A stretch of DNA of 64,000 bases from an uncultured cyanobacterium (GCA_936920195.1 CAKZHE010000098.1:34332-98331); one strand, 5' to 3'; shown: positions 27,134-35,282, counted from the first letter of the stretch. Numbers and translations: made by a program. The notes: generated by a model from the letters alone, not told the origin.

Positions 27134-27198
27134 AGGACTTACGCAGTTGCTCCGCATATAGCGTTGATGGTGCGTTACGCTGCGCTAACACACCCTAC
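27134..27198. mobile_element. MITE-like element, truncated copy
   Basis: Starts with the intact end AGGACTTACGCA and continues through the core to CACCCTAC, then the second terminal repeat is missing. It begins 37 bp upstream of the truncated Uma2 start. Confidence 0.8.
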
Positions 27199-27357
27199 GT
27201 CTATTGCCCGTGCTGCAATTAGTCATTTTATTTATTTTTCAGTCCTAAGTGGAATTTTCATCAAGATAAAATTAAATATTACCAATTTCAGGGAAGAAAA
27301 ATCTGGCACTAATAATTCATAATTGACGTTTTAATTCAATACAGTTCAGTTAACTAA

Positions 27358-27413
27358 GTTCGTAGTTGGGCTTAAGCCCTAATCCGGATTAGGGCTGAAG
27401 CCCAACTACGAAC
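27358..27413. repeat. 56-bp near-perfect palindrome
   Basis: GTTCGTAGTTGGGCTTAAGC pairs along its length with the reverse copy GCTGAAGCCCAACTACGAAC around a CCTAATCCGGATTAGG centre, with one mismatch. It lies between divergent genes, so it is not a terminator of either; it resembles a dispersed palindromic repeat. Confidence 0.75.
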
Positions 27414-27519
27414 TTTTGCGTTCTTTTATTTGTGACTACCTACTAACTGAAGCGTATTGCGCTATGTAGGGCTTCTCTTCTAGTACAATCAAAGATGATT
27501 ATACTTCATCGTTCCCCAA

Positions 27520-28605
27520 ATGTCCCGACCTGTTTTATATATTGCCATCACTAATCACGGATTTGGTCATGCAGTTCGCGCTGCCTCCGTTGCTGCCGAA
27601 ATTCAGCGCCGGAATCCCGAAATCCTATTAGTATTGGTGACAACTGCCCCGCGCTGGTTGCTAGAATCCTATATCCCCGGAGATTTTATTCATCGTCCCC
27701 GCGCCTTAGATGTAGGTGTAATTCAGGCAGATAGTTTGAATATGGATTTAACGGCAACTCTGGAAAAATTGCGTTATATTCAATCTCAGCAACGGGCAAT
27801 TATCGCCGGGGAAGTTAATTTTATCCGCCAAAATCGCGTGGAGCTAATTTTGGCAGATATTCCTCCCCTCGCCGCATTGATTGGGAAAGCTGCTAATATT
27901 CCCTGTTGGATGATGAGTAACTTTGGTTGGGATTTTATCTATCGAGATTGGGGAGGTGAATTTATCGAAATTGCTGATTGGATTAGTCAATGCTTTGGAG
28001 AGTGCGATCGCCTATTTCGTCTCCCCTTCTATGAACCTATGAGCGCCTTTACTGATATCATCGATGTGGGGTTGACTGGCGGGACTCCTCGATATAGTTC
28101 CGAAGAAATGCGATCGCACTTCCATCTCACTGCTTCCCCAGAAAAGACCATTTTATTAACTTTTGGCGGCTTAGGATTGCAAGCCATTCCCTACCACAAC
28201 TTGCCGCAATTTCCTGATTGGCAGTTTATCACCTTTGACCGCCAAGCTCCCAATTTACCTAACCTAATTGCTATTACCGATTTGCAATATCGCCCCGTCG
28301 ATTTCATGCCCCTTGCGGGGAGAATAGTTTCTAAACCTGGTTACAGCACCTTTGCCGAAGCACTGCGCTTAAATATTCCGATTGTTTCCCTGACTCGCCA
28401 AGGGTTTGCCGAATCACCTTTATTAATCTCAGGCATTCAAGATTATGCCCAACACCATATTATTAGCCCAGAAGAGTTTTTTGGCAATAGCTGGGATTTT
28501 CTCCACCAGCCAGTGCAGCCACCCCGCCAATCTTGTCCAATAGCTAAAGATGGAAATGAAGCGATCGCCGAAGCGGTAATTAACTACTTTCATTCTACCA
28601 TTTAA
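27520..28605 (+). CDS. Glycosyltransferase-like protein (GT-B, MurG/L-arabinokinase N-domain type)
   Basis: A 361-residue protein with a GT-B look: ITNHGFGHAVRAASVAAEI near residue 10 (the GHGHxxR-like loop), WMMSNFGWDFIYRDW near 130, LTFGGLG near 208 and the nucleotide-binding RIVSKPGYSTFAEALRLNIPIV near 268-290. This matches the cyanobacterial family related to MurG-like transferases and to the N-terminal domain of L-arabinokinase. It may transfer a hexose from a nucleotide sugar; donor and acceptor are unknown. It is flanked by non-coding DNA and is likely monocistronic. Confidence 0.7.
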   Translation: MSRPVLYIAITNHGFGHAVRAASVAAEIQRRNPEILLVLVTTAPRWLLESYIPGDFIHRPRALDVGVIQADSLNMDLTATLEKLRYIQSQQRAIIAGEVNFIRQNRVELILADIPPLAALIGKAANIPCWMMSNFGWDFIYRDWGGEFIEIADWISQCFGECDRLFRLPFYEPMSAFTDIIDVGLTGGTPRYSSEEMRSHFHLTASPEKTILLTFGGLGLQAIPYHNLPQFPDWQFITFDRQAPNLPNLIAITDLQYRPVDFMPLAGRIVSKPGYSTFAEALRLNIPIVSLTRQGFAESPLLISGIQDYAQHHIISPEEFFGNSWDFLHQPVQPPRQSCPIAKDGNEAIAEAVINYFHSTI

Positions 28606-28662
28606 CCAGTAGAATTCCAACTCTGAATGAAGATACACCGATTAAAGTTGAAAAGCAAACAA

Positions 28663-28905
28663 TTATTGCCAGCGCGTACCGCCACCTCTAGTAGTCGTAG
28701 GCGGTTTTGGTCGCGGTTCTGGGTCTTGAGCTTGATAGACTGGAACTAGATGCTGCCCTAATGCCACCGCTGCCGCAATTGCAAAGTCTTTGGAAGAATT
28801 AGCCGATTGACTGGGTTGAGCAGCGACACAAACCTTTCCAATGCTAAACAGTTGCAACCCGATTAGCAAAGTGGCTGTAGCTGTAAGTCGGATGTAAGTG
28901 TCCAT
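28663..28905 (-). CDS. Small exported hypothetical protein
   Basis: From ATG 28905 this is an 80-residue protein: a signal peptide (MDTYIRLTATATLLIGLQLF, cleavage probably after VAA near residue 30), then a Ser-rich segment and a basic, proline-rich tail ending TTTRGGGTRWQ. I recognise no family. An upstream in-frame ATG at 28965 would put 20 residues before the hydrophobic core and is less likely. It converges with the glycosyltransferase gene. Confidence 0.55.
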   Translation of the reverse strand: MDTYIRLTATATLLIGLQLFSIGKVCVAAQPSQSANSSKDFAIAAAVALGQHLVPVYQAQDPEPRPKPPTTTRGGGTRWQ

Positions 28906-28965
28906 AACACTGATGAAGATTTTTTCTAAAAGTGGTGTTATTTTCAGTATATCCACTGTAGACAA

Positions 28966-29359
28966 GAATATTGACTATATTCAATAAACTTTAGCTTTAT
29001 CTTTCTTTAACATTTCGGCGGTTTTTCCTAAGTTTTGGTGAATTGTGGTCTTAATGATAAGTTTAACTATTTGAAGTTTTGGCGATCGCTCCATCAACTT
29101 ATTAGCCCCACTTTACATAATATCGTCCTCAACCCCGCCCCCAGTCCTGAACCAAACCCGTAAATTAGACATTTTCTGGTGGTTAAAACCTCTAACCATC
29201 TTCTTGACAGCCAATATTAAATATTTTAATCATTGGCAGAAAATGATTTTGAGTATTTATAACCACCAATTAATCGCATTTAGGGCAAAGATTCCCCAAG
29301 GCTAATGCGTCCGAAAAACGACATTAGCATCCTCAGTTTTGCCAAAATACGATCTGAGA
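28966..29359. other. Intergenic region without a recognised gene
   Basis: About 390 bp, AT-rich. I see no gene, strong hairpin or known repeat here; the promoter for the small exported protein is expected near its right-hand start. Confidence 0.4.
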
Positions 29360-30097
29360 TTATTCGTGCTTGGTTGCCCCTAGATAGAGTTCGGCAACTT
29401 TGGGATTATTCAGTAAATCTACCCCAGTACCTTCAAAGCGATCGCGTCCTGCTTCCAATACATAACCCCTATCTGCCATTTCCAGGGCTTTTCGGGCATT
29501 TTGTTCCACTAGCACAATGGCAGTGCCAGATTGATTAATCTCTTTAATTTGGTCAAAGACGTTATGCACCATAATTGGTGATAGGGCTGCCGAAGGTTCA
29601 TCTAGTAGTAACAAACTGGGTGACAGCATCAAAGCTTTACCCATTGCCAGCAATTGCCGCTCCCCTCCAGACAGGGTTCCTGCCCGTTGGTGGCGGCGAT
29701 GAGCGATCGCGGGAAATTTGGCAAAAATTTGTTCTTTCAAAGGTTTTAAAGGCTCATTGCGGGCATAGGCTCCCATTTCCAAGTTCTCCTCCACCGTCAG
29801 AGAAGGAAAAACATTGGCAATTTGCGGCACATAGCACAACCCATGTTTCACAATCCGGTCAGATTTTAACCCGGCAATATTTTCACCTTGAAAAATAATC
29901 TCACCTTGGCGGGGAGTCAGCAAACCAAAGATGGTTTTCGCCAAGGTAGATTTGCCTGCTCCATTGGGACCAATTACCGCCACCAATTCGCCGGGATAAA
30001 TGCGAAAATTCACACCTTGGAGGATGTCTAGGTCTTTCACATAACCCGCCCAGACATCCTCAACAGTTAAGAGGGGAGTAGTATCAGTTGCTGGCAT
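29360..30097 (-). CDS. ABC transporter ATP-binding protein, LivF/NatE type
   Basis: A 245-residue ATPase of the branched-chain amino acid (LivF) class, which powers uptake of neutral or hydrophobic amino acids in cyanobacteria (the N-I system). Walker A is GPNGAGKST near residue 42, the Q-loop lies in VPQIANVFPSLTVEENL, the signature is LSGGERQLLAMGKAL, Walker B is LLLLDEPSAALSP, and the switch His of other ABC proteins is replaced by the LivF-typical VEQNARKAL segment. The permease and binding-protein partners are not in this window. It begins 3 bp after a ferredoxin stop, so the two are co-transcribed. Confidence 0.88.
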   Translation of the reverse strand: MPATDTTPLLTVEDVWAGYVKDLDILQGVNFRIYPGELVAVIGPNGAGKSTLAKTIFGLLTPRQGEIIFQGENIAGLKSDRIVKHGLCYVPQIANVFPSLTVEENLEMGAYARNEPLKPLKEQIFAKFPAIAHRRHQRAGTLSGGERQLLAMGKALMLSPSLLLLDEPSAALSPIMVHNVFDQIKEINQSGTAIVLVEQNARKALEMADRGYVLEAGRDRFEGTGVDLLNNPKVAELYLGATKHE

Positions 30098-30100
30098 TGA

Positions 30101-30328
30101 TTAATCTGGAGTATTTTGCAATTCTGGTCGTTCTTCCGCGAGAATTGCCCCGTCCACAGGGCAAACTTGCACGCAAATACCGCAGTCGATACAGGTAGCG
30201 AAATTAATCCAATACCAATCAGTTCCCTTGGTATTTTTGCCGGGACCAATATCAATGCAACCAACTGGACAGGCATCAACGCAATCAGCGACACCTTCAC
30301 AGACATTCGTAACAATCGTATGGGGCAT
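30101..30328 (-). CDS. Two-cluster bacterial ferredoxin (7Fe/8Fe type)
   Basis: A 75-residue ferredoxin with nine or so cysteines spaced as in 7Fe/8Fe proteins: C10, C16, C20, C24, then C46, C49, C52, C56 with Pro after C20 and C56. C10-x5-C16 lacks the extra Cys of a normal CxxCxxC, as in Azotobacter FdI-type [3Fe-4S] sites, so one cluster may be [3Fe-4S]. The insertion NTKGTDWYWIN between clusters is typical of cyanobacterial relatives. It carries electrons in the cytoplasm; partners are unknown. It sits directly before a LivF-like ATPase gene. Confidence 0.85.
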   Translation of the reverse strand: MPHTIVTNVCEGVADCVDACPVGCIDIGPGKNTKGTDWYWINFATCIDCGICVQVCPVDGAILAEERPELQNTPD

Positions 30329-30380
30329 AGGAGTTGAACGGTAATTAGTAGGTGATGGGTTAGAGATGCGATTAGTAGTA

Positions 30381-30456
30381 GTAGGGTGCGTTAGCGATAG
30401 CGTAACGCACCGCCTACCAGTTAATGGTGCGTTACGCTGCCGCTAACGCACCCTAC
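30381..30456. repeat. 76-bp palindromic repeat (GTAGGGTGCGTTAGCG type)
   Basis: GTAGGGTGCGTTAGCG at one end mirrors CGCTAACGCACCCTAC at the other, and each half is itself palindromic. Another full copy is at 55966-56041 and a half copy at 6235-6271. It lies in the 406-bp gap between hisG and the ferredoxin. Confidence 0.85.
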
Positions 30457-30558
30457 TGGACTGTTTCAGCTAATTTGATGCAATAGAAAACTGGCGTGGA
30501 TTTAGGGGGATCGAAACTTAGAACGGTAGTCATAAAAGCCAATTAACGGATCAGAAAC

Positions 30559-30674
30559 TACATGAACAGAAACTCCATAAAAAGGCACAAAGTCAACAGC
30601 CTAGGCTCTGCCTCCTTTGTCATCCGAGGCAGAGCCTCTCAATGGGCATTCCCAGGCTCTGCCTGGGAACGAGT
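30559..30674. repeat. Composite dispersed repeat, scrambled copy
   Basis: CATGAACAGAAACTCCATAAAAAGG.. AGTCAACAGCCTAGG is joined directly to the CGAGGCAGAGCCTC and GGCTCTGCCTGGGAACGAGTAAA modules also found in order at 35296-35691. Confidence 0.8.
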
Positions 30675-30734
30675 AAATTGTTCTTCTTCATTTTGAATTT
30701 TGAACTTTGAATTTTGAATTCCCAAAATTTCACC

Positions 30735-31751
30735 CTACAACTTCTCCAGAAAAGATTGATAGTATTGAGATTGGGAACCAAAGACATAATCCGGCGAAAA
30801 AACGGTGATATCTGTTCCCCCAACTTGACGAAGATGACTAATGGCACATAGCAACATTGATTGTTCGACAACAATGGTGGCAGCATACCAATCATCTCCA
30901 TCCGGAGTATAAACCTTGGCGATGGTAGGACCGCGCAAGCCAGATAAACCGCTGAGTTCGCTATTATCCATTAAGCATTTGCCAATTTCTTCCGGTGAAT
31001 TGCCGCGCACGTTGGCGGTGATGGAAATAAATTTTTTGGCAGCTAACTGGGCTTCAATTAACTCCAAAATAATCCGCACCGTGTCCAACTTCAATTCATC
31101 TTCTTGCAGCAAGCGCTTATTGCCGATTAAACAAGCTTGAGATTTAATTAAAGTGCCGCCATTGATTTGCTTGAGGCGGTTTTCTCTCAGGGTGGTTCCC
31201 GTGCTGGTAATATCGGCAATCATGTCAGCATAACCCATGCTGGGGGCTGCTTCCATCGCCCCTTGGACTTCTACTAAGGAAAAGTTGACAATCCGCTTTT
31301 GATACAACCACTTTCTAGTGGTATTGGGATACTTGGTGGCAATGCGGAGAATTCGGCCTTTTTCCTTGAATAACAAGCTTAATTCGGCTAAGTCTTCAAT
31401 GGAATCCACATCCATCCAACTTTCGGGAACTGCCAGGACTAATTCGCATTTGCCATAGCCGAGGCGATCGCATACTGTCACCACATTATCTTGTCCTGCC
31501 CCCATTTCCCAGAATACGTCAAATCCGGTAATCCCCAAATCGACGCTGCCTTCTTCCACTTTGGTGAAAATATCGGCTGCCCGTTGAAACAAAATGGTTA
31601 AATGGGGTAAGGCGGGGACTGAGGCCACATACTGGCGGTCATTGGGACGAAAGACACTTAAGCCACAGGCTGCCAGTAAATTAGTGGTTAACTTTTCTAG
31701 CGCTCCTTTACTGGGTAAGGCCAATTTGACAGATTTGGTATTAATTTGCAT
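30735..31751 (-). CDS. hisG: ATP phosphoribosyltransferase, long (HisG-L-like) form
   Basis: A 338-residue HisG, first enzyme of histidine synthesis, which joins ATP and PRPP. Conserved blocks are LALPSKGALEKLT near residue 10, DLGITGFDVFWEMG near 71-84, RIATKYPNTTRKWL near 133-146 and YADMIADITSTGTTLREN near 173, the PRPP loop. It extends to 338 residues with a C-terminal regulatory-type domain (ISITANVRGNSPEEIG near 244 onward), a feature of the long form, which does not need HisZ. Its start overlaps the stop of an upstream histidyl-tRNA-synthetase-like gene by 11 bp, so the two are coupled. Confidence 0.85.
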   Translation of the reverse strand: MQINTKSVKLALPSKGALEKLTTNLLAACGLSVFRPNDRQYVASVPALPHLTILFQRAADIFTKVEEGSVDLGITGFDVFWEMGAGQDNVVTVCDRLGYGKCELVLAVPESWMDVDSIEDLAELSLLFKEKGRILRIATKYPNTTRKWLYQKRIVNFSLVEVQGAMEAAPSMGYADMIADITSTGTTLRENRLKQINGGTLIKSQACLIGNKRLLQEDELKLDTVRIILELIEAQLAAKKFISITANVRGNSPEEIGKCLMDNSELSGLSGLRGPTIAKVYTPDGDDWYAATIVVEQSMLLCAISHLRQVGGTDITVFSPDYVFGSQSQYYQSFLEKL

Positions 31752-33276
31752 TCTGCCCCCTCATCTGCTGAATTTGTGCGGCGACTTCGCCTATCGGCAA
31801 TCGCTGTTCTTCCCTAGAATTCATATCTCGCAGGACAACTTCTGCTGCCAACCGTTCTTTTTCGCCGACAATAATGGCAAAGGGAATGTTCTGTTTATTG
31901 GCATATTGGAAGTTGCTAGAAACGCCTTTGTCGCGCACATCTAATTCTACCCGCAAACTCTGACTGCGAAGTGTTTCGGCAATGGCGATCGCATAACCAG
32001 CATCTTCCTCAGTCACTGGCACTACTAGCACCTCAACTAATTGCTCCGATTTGGGGAGTTTTCCCTCTGCTTCCAAAGCTAATCGCAGTCGTTCTATCCC
32101 ATAGGAAAAACCCGTGGCGGGAGTTTCTTGCCTACCACCAAAACCAGACACCAGATTATCGTACCTACCGCCGCCGCACAATTGGCGTTCATCTCCAAAA
32201 TTACCGTGGTAAACTTCAAACACCATTCCGGTATAGTATTGCAATCCCCGGCTCAACCCAAAGTCAACCACAATCTTTTGGCGGTCAATGTGGTAGTGTT
32301 CCAAGGTATTAATAATACTTTGCAATTGTTCTAGGCCAGAATGTTCAATTTCATAGCTAGAAAGCAGTTTTTTCGCCTCTTGAATAGTAGCGGCTGGTTC
32401 CCCTACCAATTGACTTAGTTGGTGCATAAATTCCAGGGCTTGAGTGAGGCGAGAAGTTTGATCTTGCCGCTTCATTTTTACCAGCAGACGATCGACAATT
32501 TCGGCGGGTTCGCGGGTACTAACTAACTGGATATTCATACTATCCAACAGTTCCAAAATTGCCGTTCGTGCCTCAGTTTCTGCCATGTTTTGCAGCACAT
32601 TAGTCAGCGTCTTAGCTTCCGTTGTCTCCTGGACATTTTCCACCCCAAAGTCAGGATAAATGTCTTTGAGACGGCGCTCAACTTCCGCTTTGCCATCCTT
32701 CCGCAGGATTTCCATATTGCCCAACAAGAAACTGCTGAGGCGAGTTTCCAGTTGCAGACTGTCCAGAAATTTGGTTAAAACCCCAATATGACCAATGGCA
32801 ACTCGGTAACTACTTAAGTCTAAACGGTCTAGTCCTTGACAAGCTAGGGCAATCACTTCCGCATCGGCGATCGCTCCTCCCGTCCCCACCATTTCAATCC
32901 CCATTTGGGTAAACTGGCGATAGCGACCTTTTTGGGGACGTTCGTAACGAAAGGCCGAACCGCAATAAAATAGGCGTACAGGTAGAGGATTCCCTTGCAG
33001 ATGATCGACATAGGCGCGTACCACTGAAGCCGTTAATTCCGGACGCAAGCAGAGACGGCGGTTGCGATAAACAAAGTCAAAAAGGCGTTCGGCAATATCT
33101 TCGCCAGACTTTTTCAGATAAAGCTCAGTATATTCGATCAGCGGCACGTCAATGGGACGATAGCCAAAGGACTCGAAGCAGGTTTGCAATTTGGATTGGA
33201 TTTGCCTGTCGGCGGTGCAGGTGTCGGGTAAAACATCGTTGACACCTCGCACTCGTTCTATTTTGGTCGTTCGCAT
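31741..33276 (-). CDS. hisS: Histidyl-tRNA synthetase (HisRS-like)
   Basis: A 511-residue class II synthetase fold: motif 1 region GVNDVLPDTCTADRQIQ, motif 2 FRYERPQKGRYRQFTQMGIEM, the His-specific GLSRGLQYYTGMVFEVY near residue 343 (Arg kept), GGGRYDNLV, and motif 3 GFSYGIERL near 391. The C-terminal anticodon-binding domain is present (VEVLVVPVTEEDAG...YANKQNIPFAIIVG...SREEQRLP), which argues against a HisZ subunit. It is about 80 residues longer than the E. coli enzyme owing to an insert between motifs 2 and the His motif, and the tail resembles the archaeal/eukaryal type. It is coupled to hisG, which is suggestive of a histidine-linked paralogue. Confidence 0.75.
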   Translation of the reverse strand: MRTTKIERVRGVNDVLPDTCTADRQIQSKLQTCFESFGYRPIDVPLIEYTELYLKKSGEDIAERLFDFVYRNRRLCLRPELTASVVRAYVDHLQGNPLPVRLFYCGSAFRYERPQKGRYRQFTQMGIEMVGTGGAIADAEVIALACQGLDRLDLSSYRVAIGHIGVLTKFLDSLQLETRLSSFLLGNMEILRKDGKAEVERRLKDIYPDFGVENVQETTEAKTLTNVLQNMAETEARTAILELLDSMNIQLVSTREPAEIVDRLLVKMKRQDQTSRLTQALEFMHQLSQLVGEPAATIQEAKKLLSSYEIEHSGLEQLQSIINTLEHYHIDRQKIVVDFGLSRGLQYYTGMVFEVYHGNFGDERQLCGGGRYDNLVSGFGGRQETPATGFSYGIERLRLALEAEGKLPKSEQLVEVLVVPVTEEDAGYAIAIAETLRSQSLRVELDVRDKGVSSNFQYANKQNIPFAIIVGEKERLAAEVVLRDMNSREEQRLPIGEVAAQIQQMRGQNAN

Positions 33277-33353
33277 TGCTTCAATTCTGGGGCATCTTAA
33301 CCACTTTACCCCCTAGCGCGATACTTATGAGGGCGCGGTAACAGGTGGGAGAA

Positions 33354-33689
33354 TTAATCCGATACTGTTTCTTTGGATATAATCTCGCTCACCACTTCAT
33401 AGAAGTCTGAATTCAGCGGCTTGGCAAACAACGGAGTCATCTGCTTTAAAATTTCTTCATAGGCTTGGCTGCGATTGGACTCCATACTATCGGCACTTTC
33501 CCAAAGGATAATGGCAATTCCTTTATCAGTATCTGGGATCTGGAGGAGATAGGCTCTTTTAAAGCCATCGGTGTAAGTGGCGACTGCTTGTTCGTACAGT
33601 TCCTTGGCTTCTTCAAACTTGCCCGGTTTAAATTCCGCAATGGCGACGTAAGCAAAATCGTGCTTCAAAAAATCTAGAAATTCTGACAT
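33354..33689 (-). CDS. Hypothetical protein, dimeric alpha/beta-barrel (ABM-like) fold
   Basis: A 111-residue cytoplasmic protein. The pattern YVAIAEFKPGKFEEAKELYEQAVATY, then a short beta strand KRAYLLQIPDTDKGIAIILWES and SNRSQAYEEILKQM, is the beta-alpha-beta-beta arrangement of antibiotic-biosynthesis-monooxygenase-like proteins and their stress-response relatives. The catalytic residues of known members are not evident, so the function is unknown. It starts 222 bp from the divergent zinc-ribbon gene and lies upstream of hisS on the same strand with a 77-bp gap. Confidence 0.6.
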   Translation of the reverse strand: MSEFLDFLKHDFAYVAIAEFKPGKFEEAKELYEQAVATYTDGFKRAYLLQIPDTDKGIAIILWESADSMESNRSQAYEEILKQMTPLFAKPLNSDFYEVVSEIISKETVSD

Positions 33690-33910
33690 GGTGGCTGGTT
33701 GTGGACGACGATCCCAAAGGTTTTGTGCCTAACCGGATTTAGCATATTATCCTAACAGGCGATCGCATGGCTGCGTACATTTTTTGGTAAAGGATCTCCA
33801 GTCCCCGGCTGTTGGCCTATCGTTGATAGCAAAAAATTAGCCGAATGTCAATTAACTTTTCCGTGGCAGAATGATATGATGCGATCGCCCTTAGCTGGAG
33901 GTTTGGCAGC

Positions 33911-34366
33911 ATGAAGTGTCCGAGAGATAATTCCCTCCTCAACCCACTCCGGTACGAAGCTAATATCGATATTGATTATTGTCCCACTTGTAAAGGAACG
34001 TGGTTAGACAAGGGAGAACTAGAAGCAGTTCAAAAAACGGTGGAACGGGATTACTCCCAACTATTAAACAAATCCCATTTACCGGACAAAGTTGACGCAA
34101 TTTATACTAAAGACAAGCTGAAGAACTTTAAATCCCTGAGTTGTCCTAAATGCGGCGGCATCATGGAAAATCGGGATTATGGTTACGGTTCCCAAGTGCG
34201 GATAGATTCTTGTATTGCTGGTTGTGGCATTTGGTTAGATGAAGGTGAATTGCAATCTTTAGAAATTTTCTTTGAAAAAGCCCATCAAGAAATAAGTGCC
34301 GAGGAACAAAGCAGTTCTCAAGGGATTTTTAGTCATCTAGTAGATTTTTTCAAGCCAAAATCTTAG
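33911..34366 (+). CDS. Double TFIIB-type zinc ribbon protein
   Basis: A 151-residue protein with two zinc-ribbon repeats of the zf-TFIIB family. The first has CPRDNSLL (C3) with CPTCKGTWLDKGELE near residues 28-42; the second has CPKCGGIM near 78-85 with CIAGCGIWLDEGELQSLE near 98-115. Such proteins are widespread in bacteria; DNA or RNA binding is presumed but the biological role is unknown. The ATG is well placed (GCAGC upstream has no strong SD). The 3' end overlaps a DUF4160 remnant in another frame. Confidence 0.82.
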   Translation: MKCPRDNSLLNPLRYEANIDIDYCPTCKGTWLDKGELEAVQKTVERDYSQLLNKSHLPDKVDAIYTKDKLKNFKSLSCPKCGGIMENRDYGYGSQVRIDSCIAGCGIWLDEGELQSLEIFFEKAHQEISAEEQSSSQGIFSHLVDFFKPKS

Positions 34367-34470
34367 CGGGACTTAAACAAAAACTACAGTCAATAGTGCA
34401 AGAAAATCAACAAATACTATTAGAGGCTTGGTATGGGTATTTTGGCGATTCGAGCGGACGAAAGAGTTAA
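34366..34470 (+). pseudogene. DUF4160 gene, C-terminal remnant
   Basis: Thirty-four codons in frame with no start codon read KQKLQSIVQENQQILLEAWYGYFG and end at a TAA, the C-terminal pattern of DUF4160 proteins (conserved LLExW..YF). The next frame, DUF2442, overlaps it by 38 bp, as in intact pairs of these families that look like toxin-antitoxin modules. The N-terminal half has been lost against the end of the zinc-ribbon gene. Confidence 0.6.
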
Positions 34471-34594
34471 GCACGTCTCTTTCACAGAAGAGAGCATCAG
34501 TGTTGATTTGATGGATGGAAGAATCATTACTGTGCCTTTAGTTTGGTATCCCAGATTGTTTAATGCTACACCTGATTCGATTTATTTGCGATAA
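34433..34594 (+). pseudogene. DUF2442 gene, C-terminally truncated (53 aa)
   Basis: ATG at 34433 begins a 53-codon frame (MGILAIRADERVKHVSFTEE...), matching the N-terminal domain of DUF2442 (ISVDLMDGRIITVPLVWYPRL, then NATP). The remaining 25-35 residues, normally with the IHWPDIDEDLS motif, are missing and replaced by DSIYLR and a stop. Likely not functional, though translation is still possible. Confidence 0.65.
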
Positions 34595-34596
34595 TT

Positions 34597-34635
34597 GCAG
34601 TAGGATTGTATAGTAATGCTAGCCAATCCTACTGC
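34597..34635 (+). terminator. Hairpin after the DUF2442 remnant
   Basis: CAGTAGGATTG pairs with CAATCCTACTG over an 11-bp stem, 3 bp after the stop codon. No clear T-run follows. Confidence 0.5.
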
Positions 34636-34656
34636 GATTGTCAATATCTGTCCTCA
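34616..34656 (-). promoter_or_regulatory. Sigma70-type promoter module, copy a (antisense to DUF2442)
   Basis: On the minus strand TTGACA (34644-34639), a 17-bp spacer and TAGCAT (34621-34616) form a promoter. It is one of three related modules (also 35242 and 36646); 34 of 41 bp match copy b. Confidence 0.55.
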
Positions 34657-34661
34657 AGTTA

Positions 34662-34693
34662 AAGTGGCAAGAAAGTAAACATTCTTGCCACTT
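34662..34693 (-). terminator. Terminator of the 34703-35179 gene
   Basis: On the minus strand AAGTGGCAAGAA-TGTTTACT-TTCTTGCCACTT is a perfect 12-bp stem followed by TTTAACTT, 9 bp after the stop codon. Confidence 0.75.
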
Positions 34694-34702
34694 CAGGGTA
34701 TT

Positions 34703-35179
34703 TCAAGAAGTTGATCTCGGATTTGAAATATCTGAAAGTTTTGATTGCACATAGTCTTGGAAGGCGGTAATTCCACCCCGTGATTCCCAAGCTTCCTTGA
34801 ATGTGGGCAATTCTTCCAATTTCATTACATTGCCGCCCTGAAAATTGAGTACTGCCGAGTAACCAAATACTTCATCTGCTTTGGCGGCTATAGGTGGATT
34901 ACTGAAATTGATCGCCCACAGCACTTCAACAATGCGGTAAATATTGTAATCACCTTGCCAATCCTCACGTTCAGCCTGACGATTCAGAACTTTGACCAGA
35001 TGCGTGACATACCCATTTTGCCGAAGCAGAATTAAGTCATCTCTATCAGGCCTATTAGCATTTGCTTCATCATCTTTCCAAGCGAGTTTAAATAGTTTAG
35101 AATCTTCAACTTCACTGTAAGCCCACTTATTATCAGAACGCCTTACATTCTTTGTCCACTGGAGATGGTGTAAATCCAT
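34703..35179 (-). CDS. Conserved hypothetical protein, 158 aa
   Basis: A soluble protein I do not assign to a family. It opens MDLHHLQWTKNVRRSDNKWA; the middle segment DRDDLILLRQNGYVTHLVKVLN followed by YNIYRIVEVLWAI reads like a small beta-barrel (PUA/EVE-like 'load, carry, regulate' pattern of ligand-binding proteins), but the match is only suggestive. No signal peptide or membrane helix is seen. It has its own promoter (35242-35270) and terminator (34662-34693) and is bracketed by related promoter modules, so it may be a recently acquired single-gene unit. Confidence 0.55.
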   Translation of the reverse strand: MDLHHLQWTKNVRRSDNKWAYSEVEDSKLFKLAWKDDEANANRPDRDDLILLRQNGYVTHLVKVLNRQAEREDWQGDYNIYRIVEVLWAINFSNPPIAAKADEVFGYSAVLNFQGGNVMKLEELPTFKEAWESRGGITAFQDYVQSKLSDISNPRSTS

Positions 35180-35241
35180 TGTTTGTTTGCCAAGTTAGTT
35201 TTTGACCTATTTAGTCTTCCTATCACAAGGATTATATATTC

Positions 35242-35282
35242 ATGATAGCTAATCTTAGTGCAATTGTCAACATTTGTCCTCA
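35242..35282 (-). promoter_or_regulatory. Sigma70-type promoter module, copy b
   Basis: On the minus strand TTGACA (35270-35265), exactly 17 bp, and TATCAT (35247-35242) precede the gene ending at 34703 by about 63 bp, close to a textbook promoter. Confidence 0.7.

Noticed and set aside
27122..27322. 66-codon frame
   Set aside because: Its first half is the truncated MITE and there is no ribosome site.
30620..30901. 93-codon frame overlapping hisG
   Set aside because: It covers repeat DNA and the 3' end of hisG in another frame.
31741..33276. HisZ (regulatory subunit of HisG)
   Set aside because: The anticodon-binding domain and the synthetase Arg motif are present, and the partner HisG is of the long form, which does not need HisZ.
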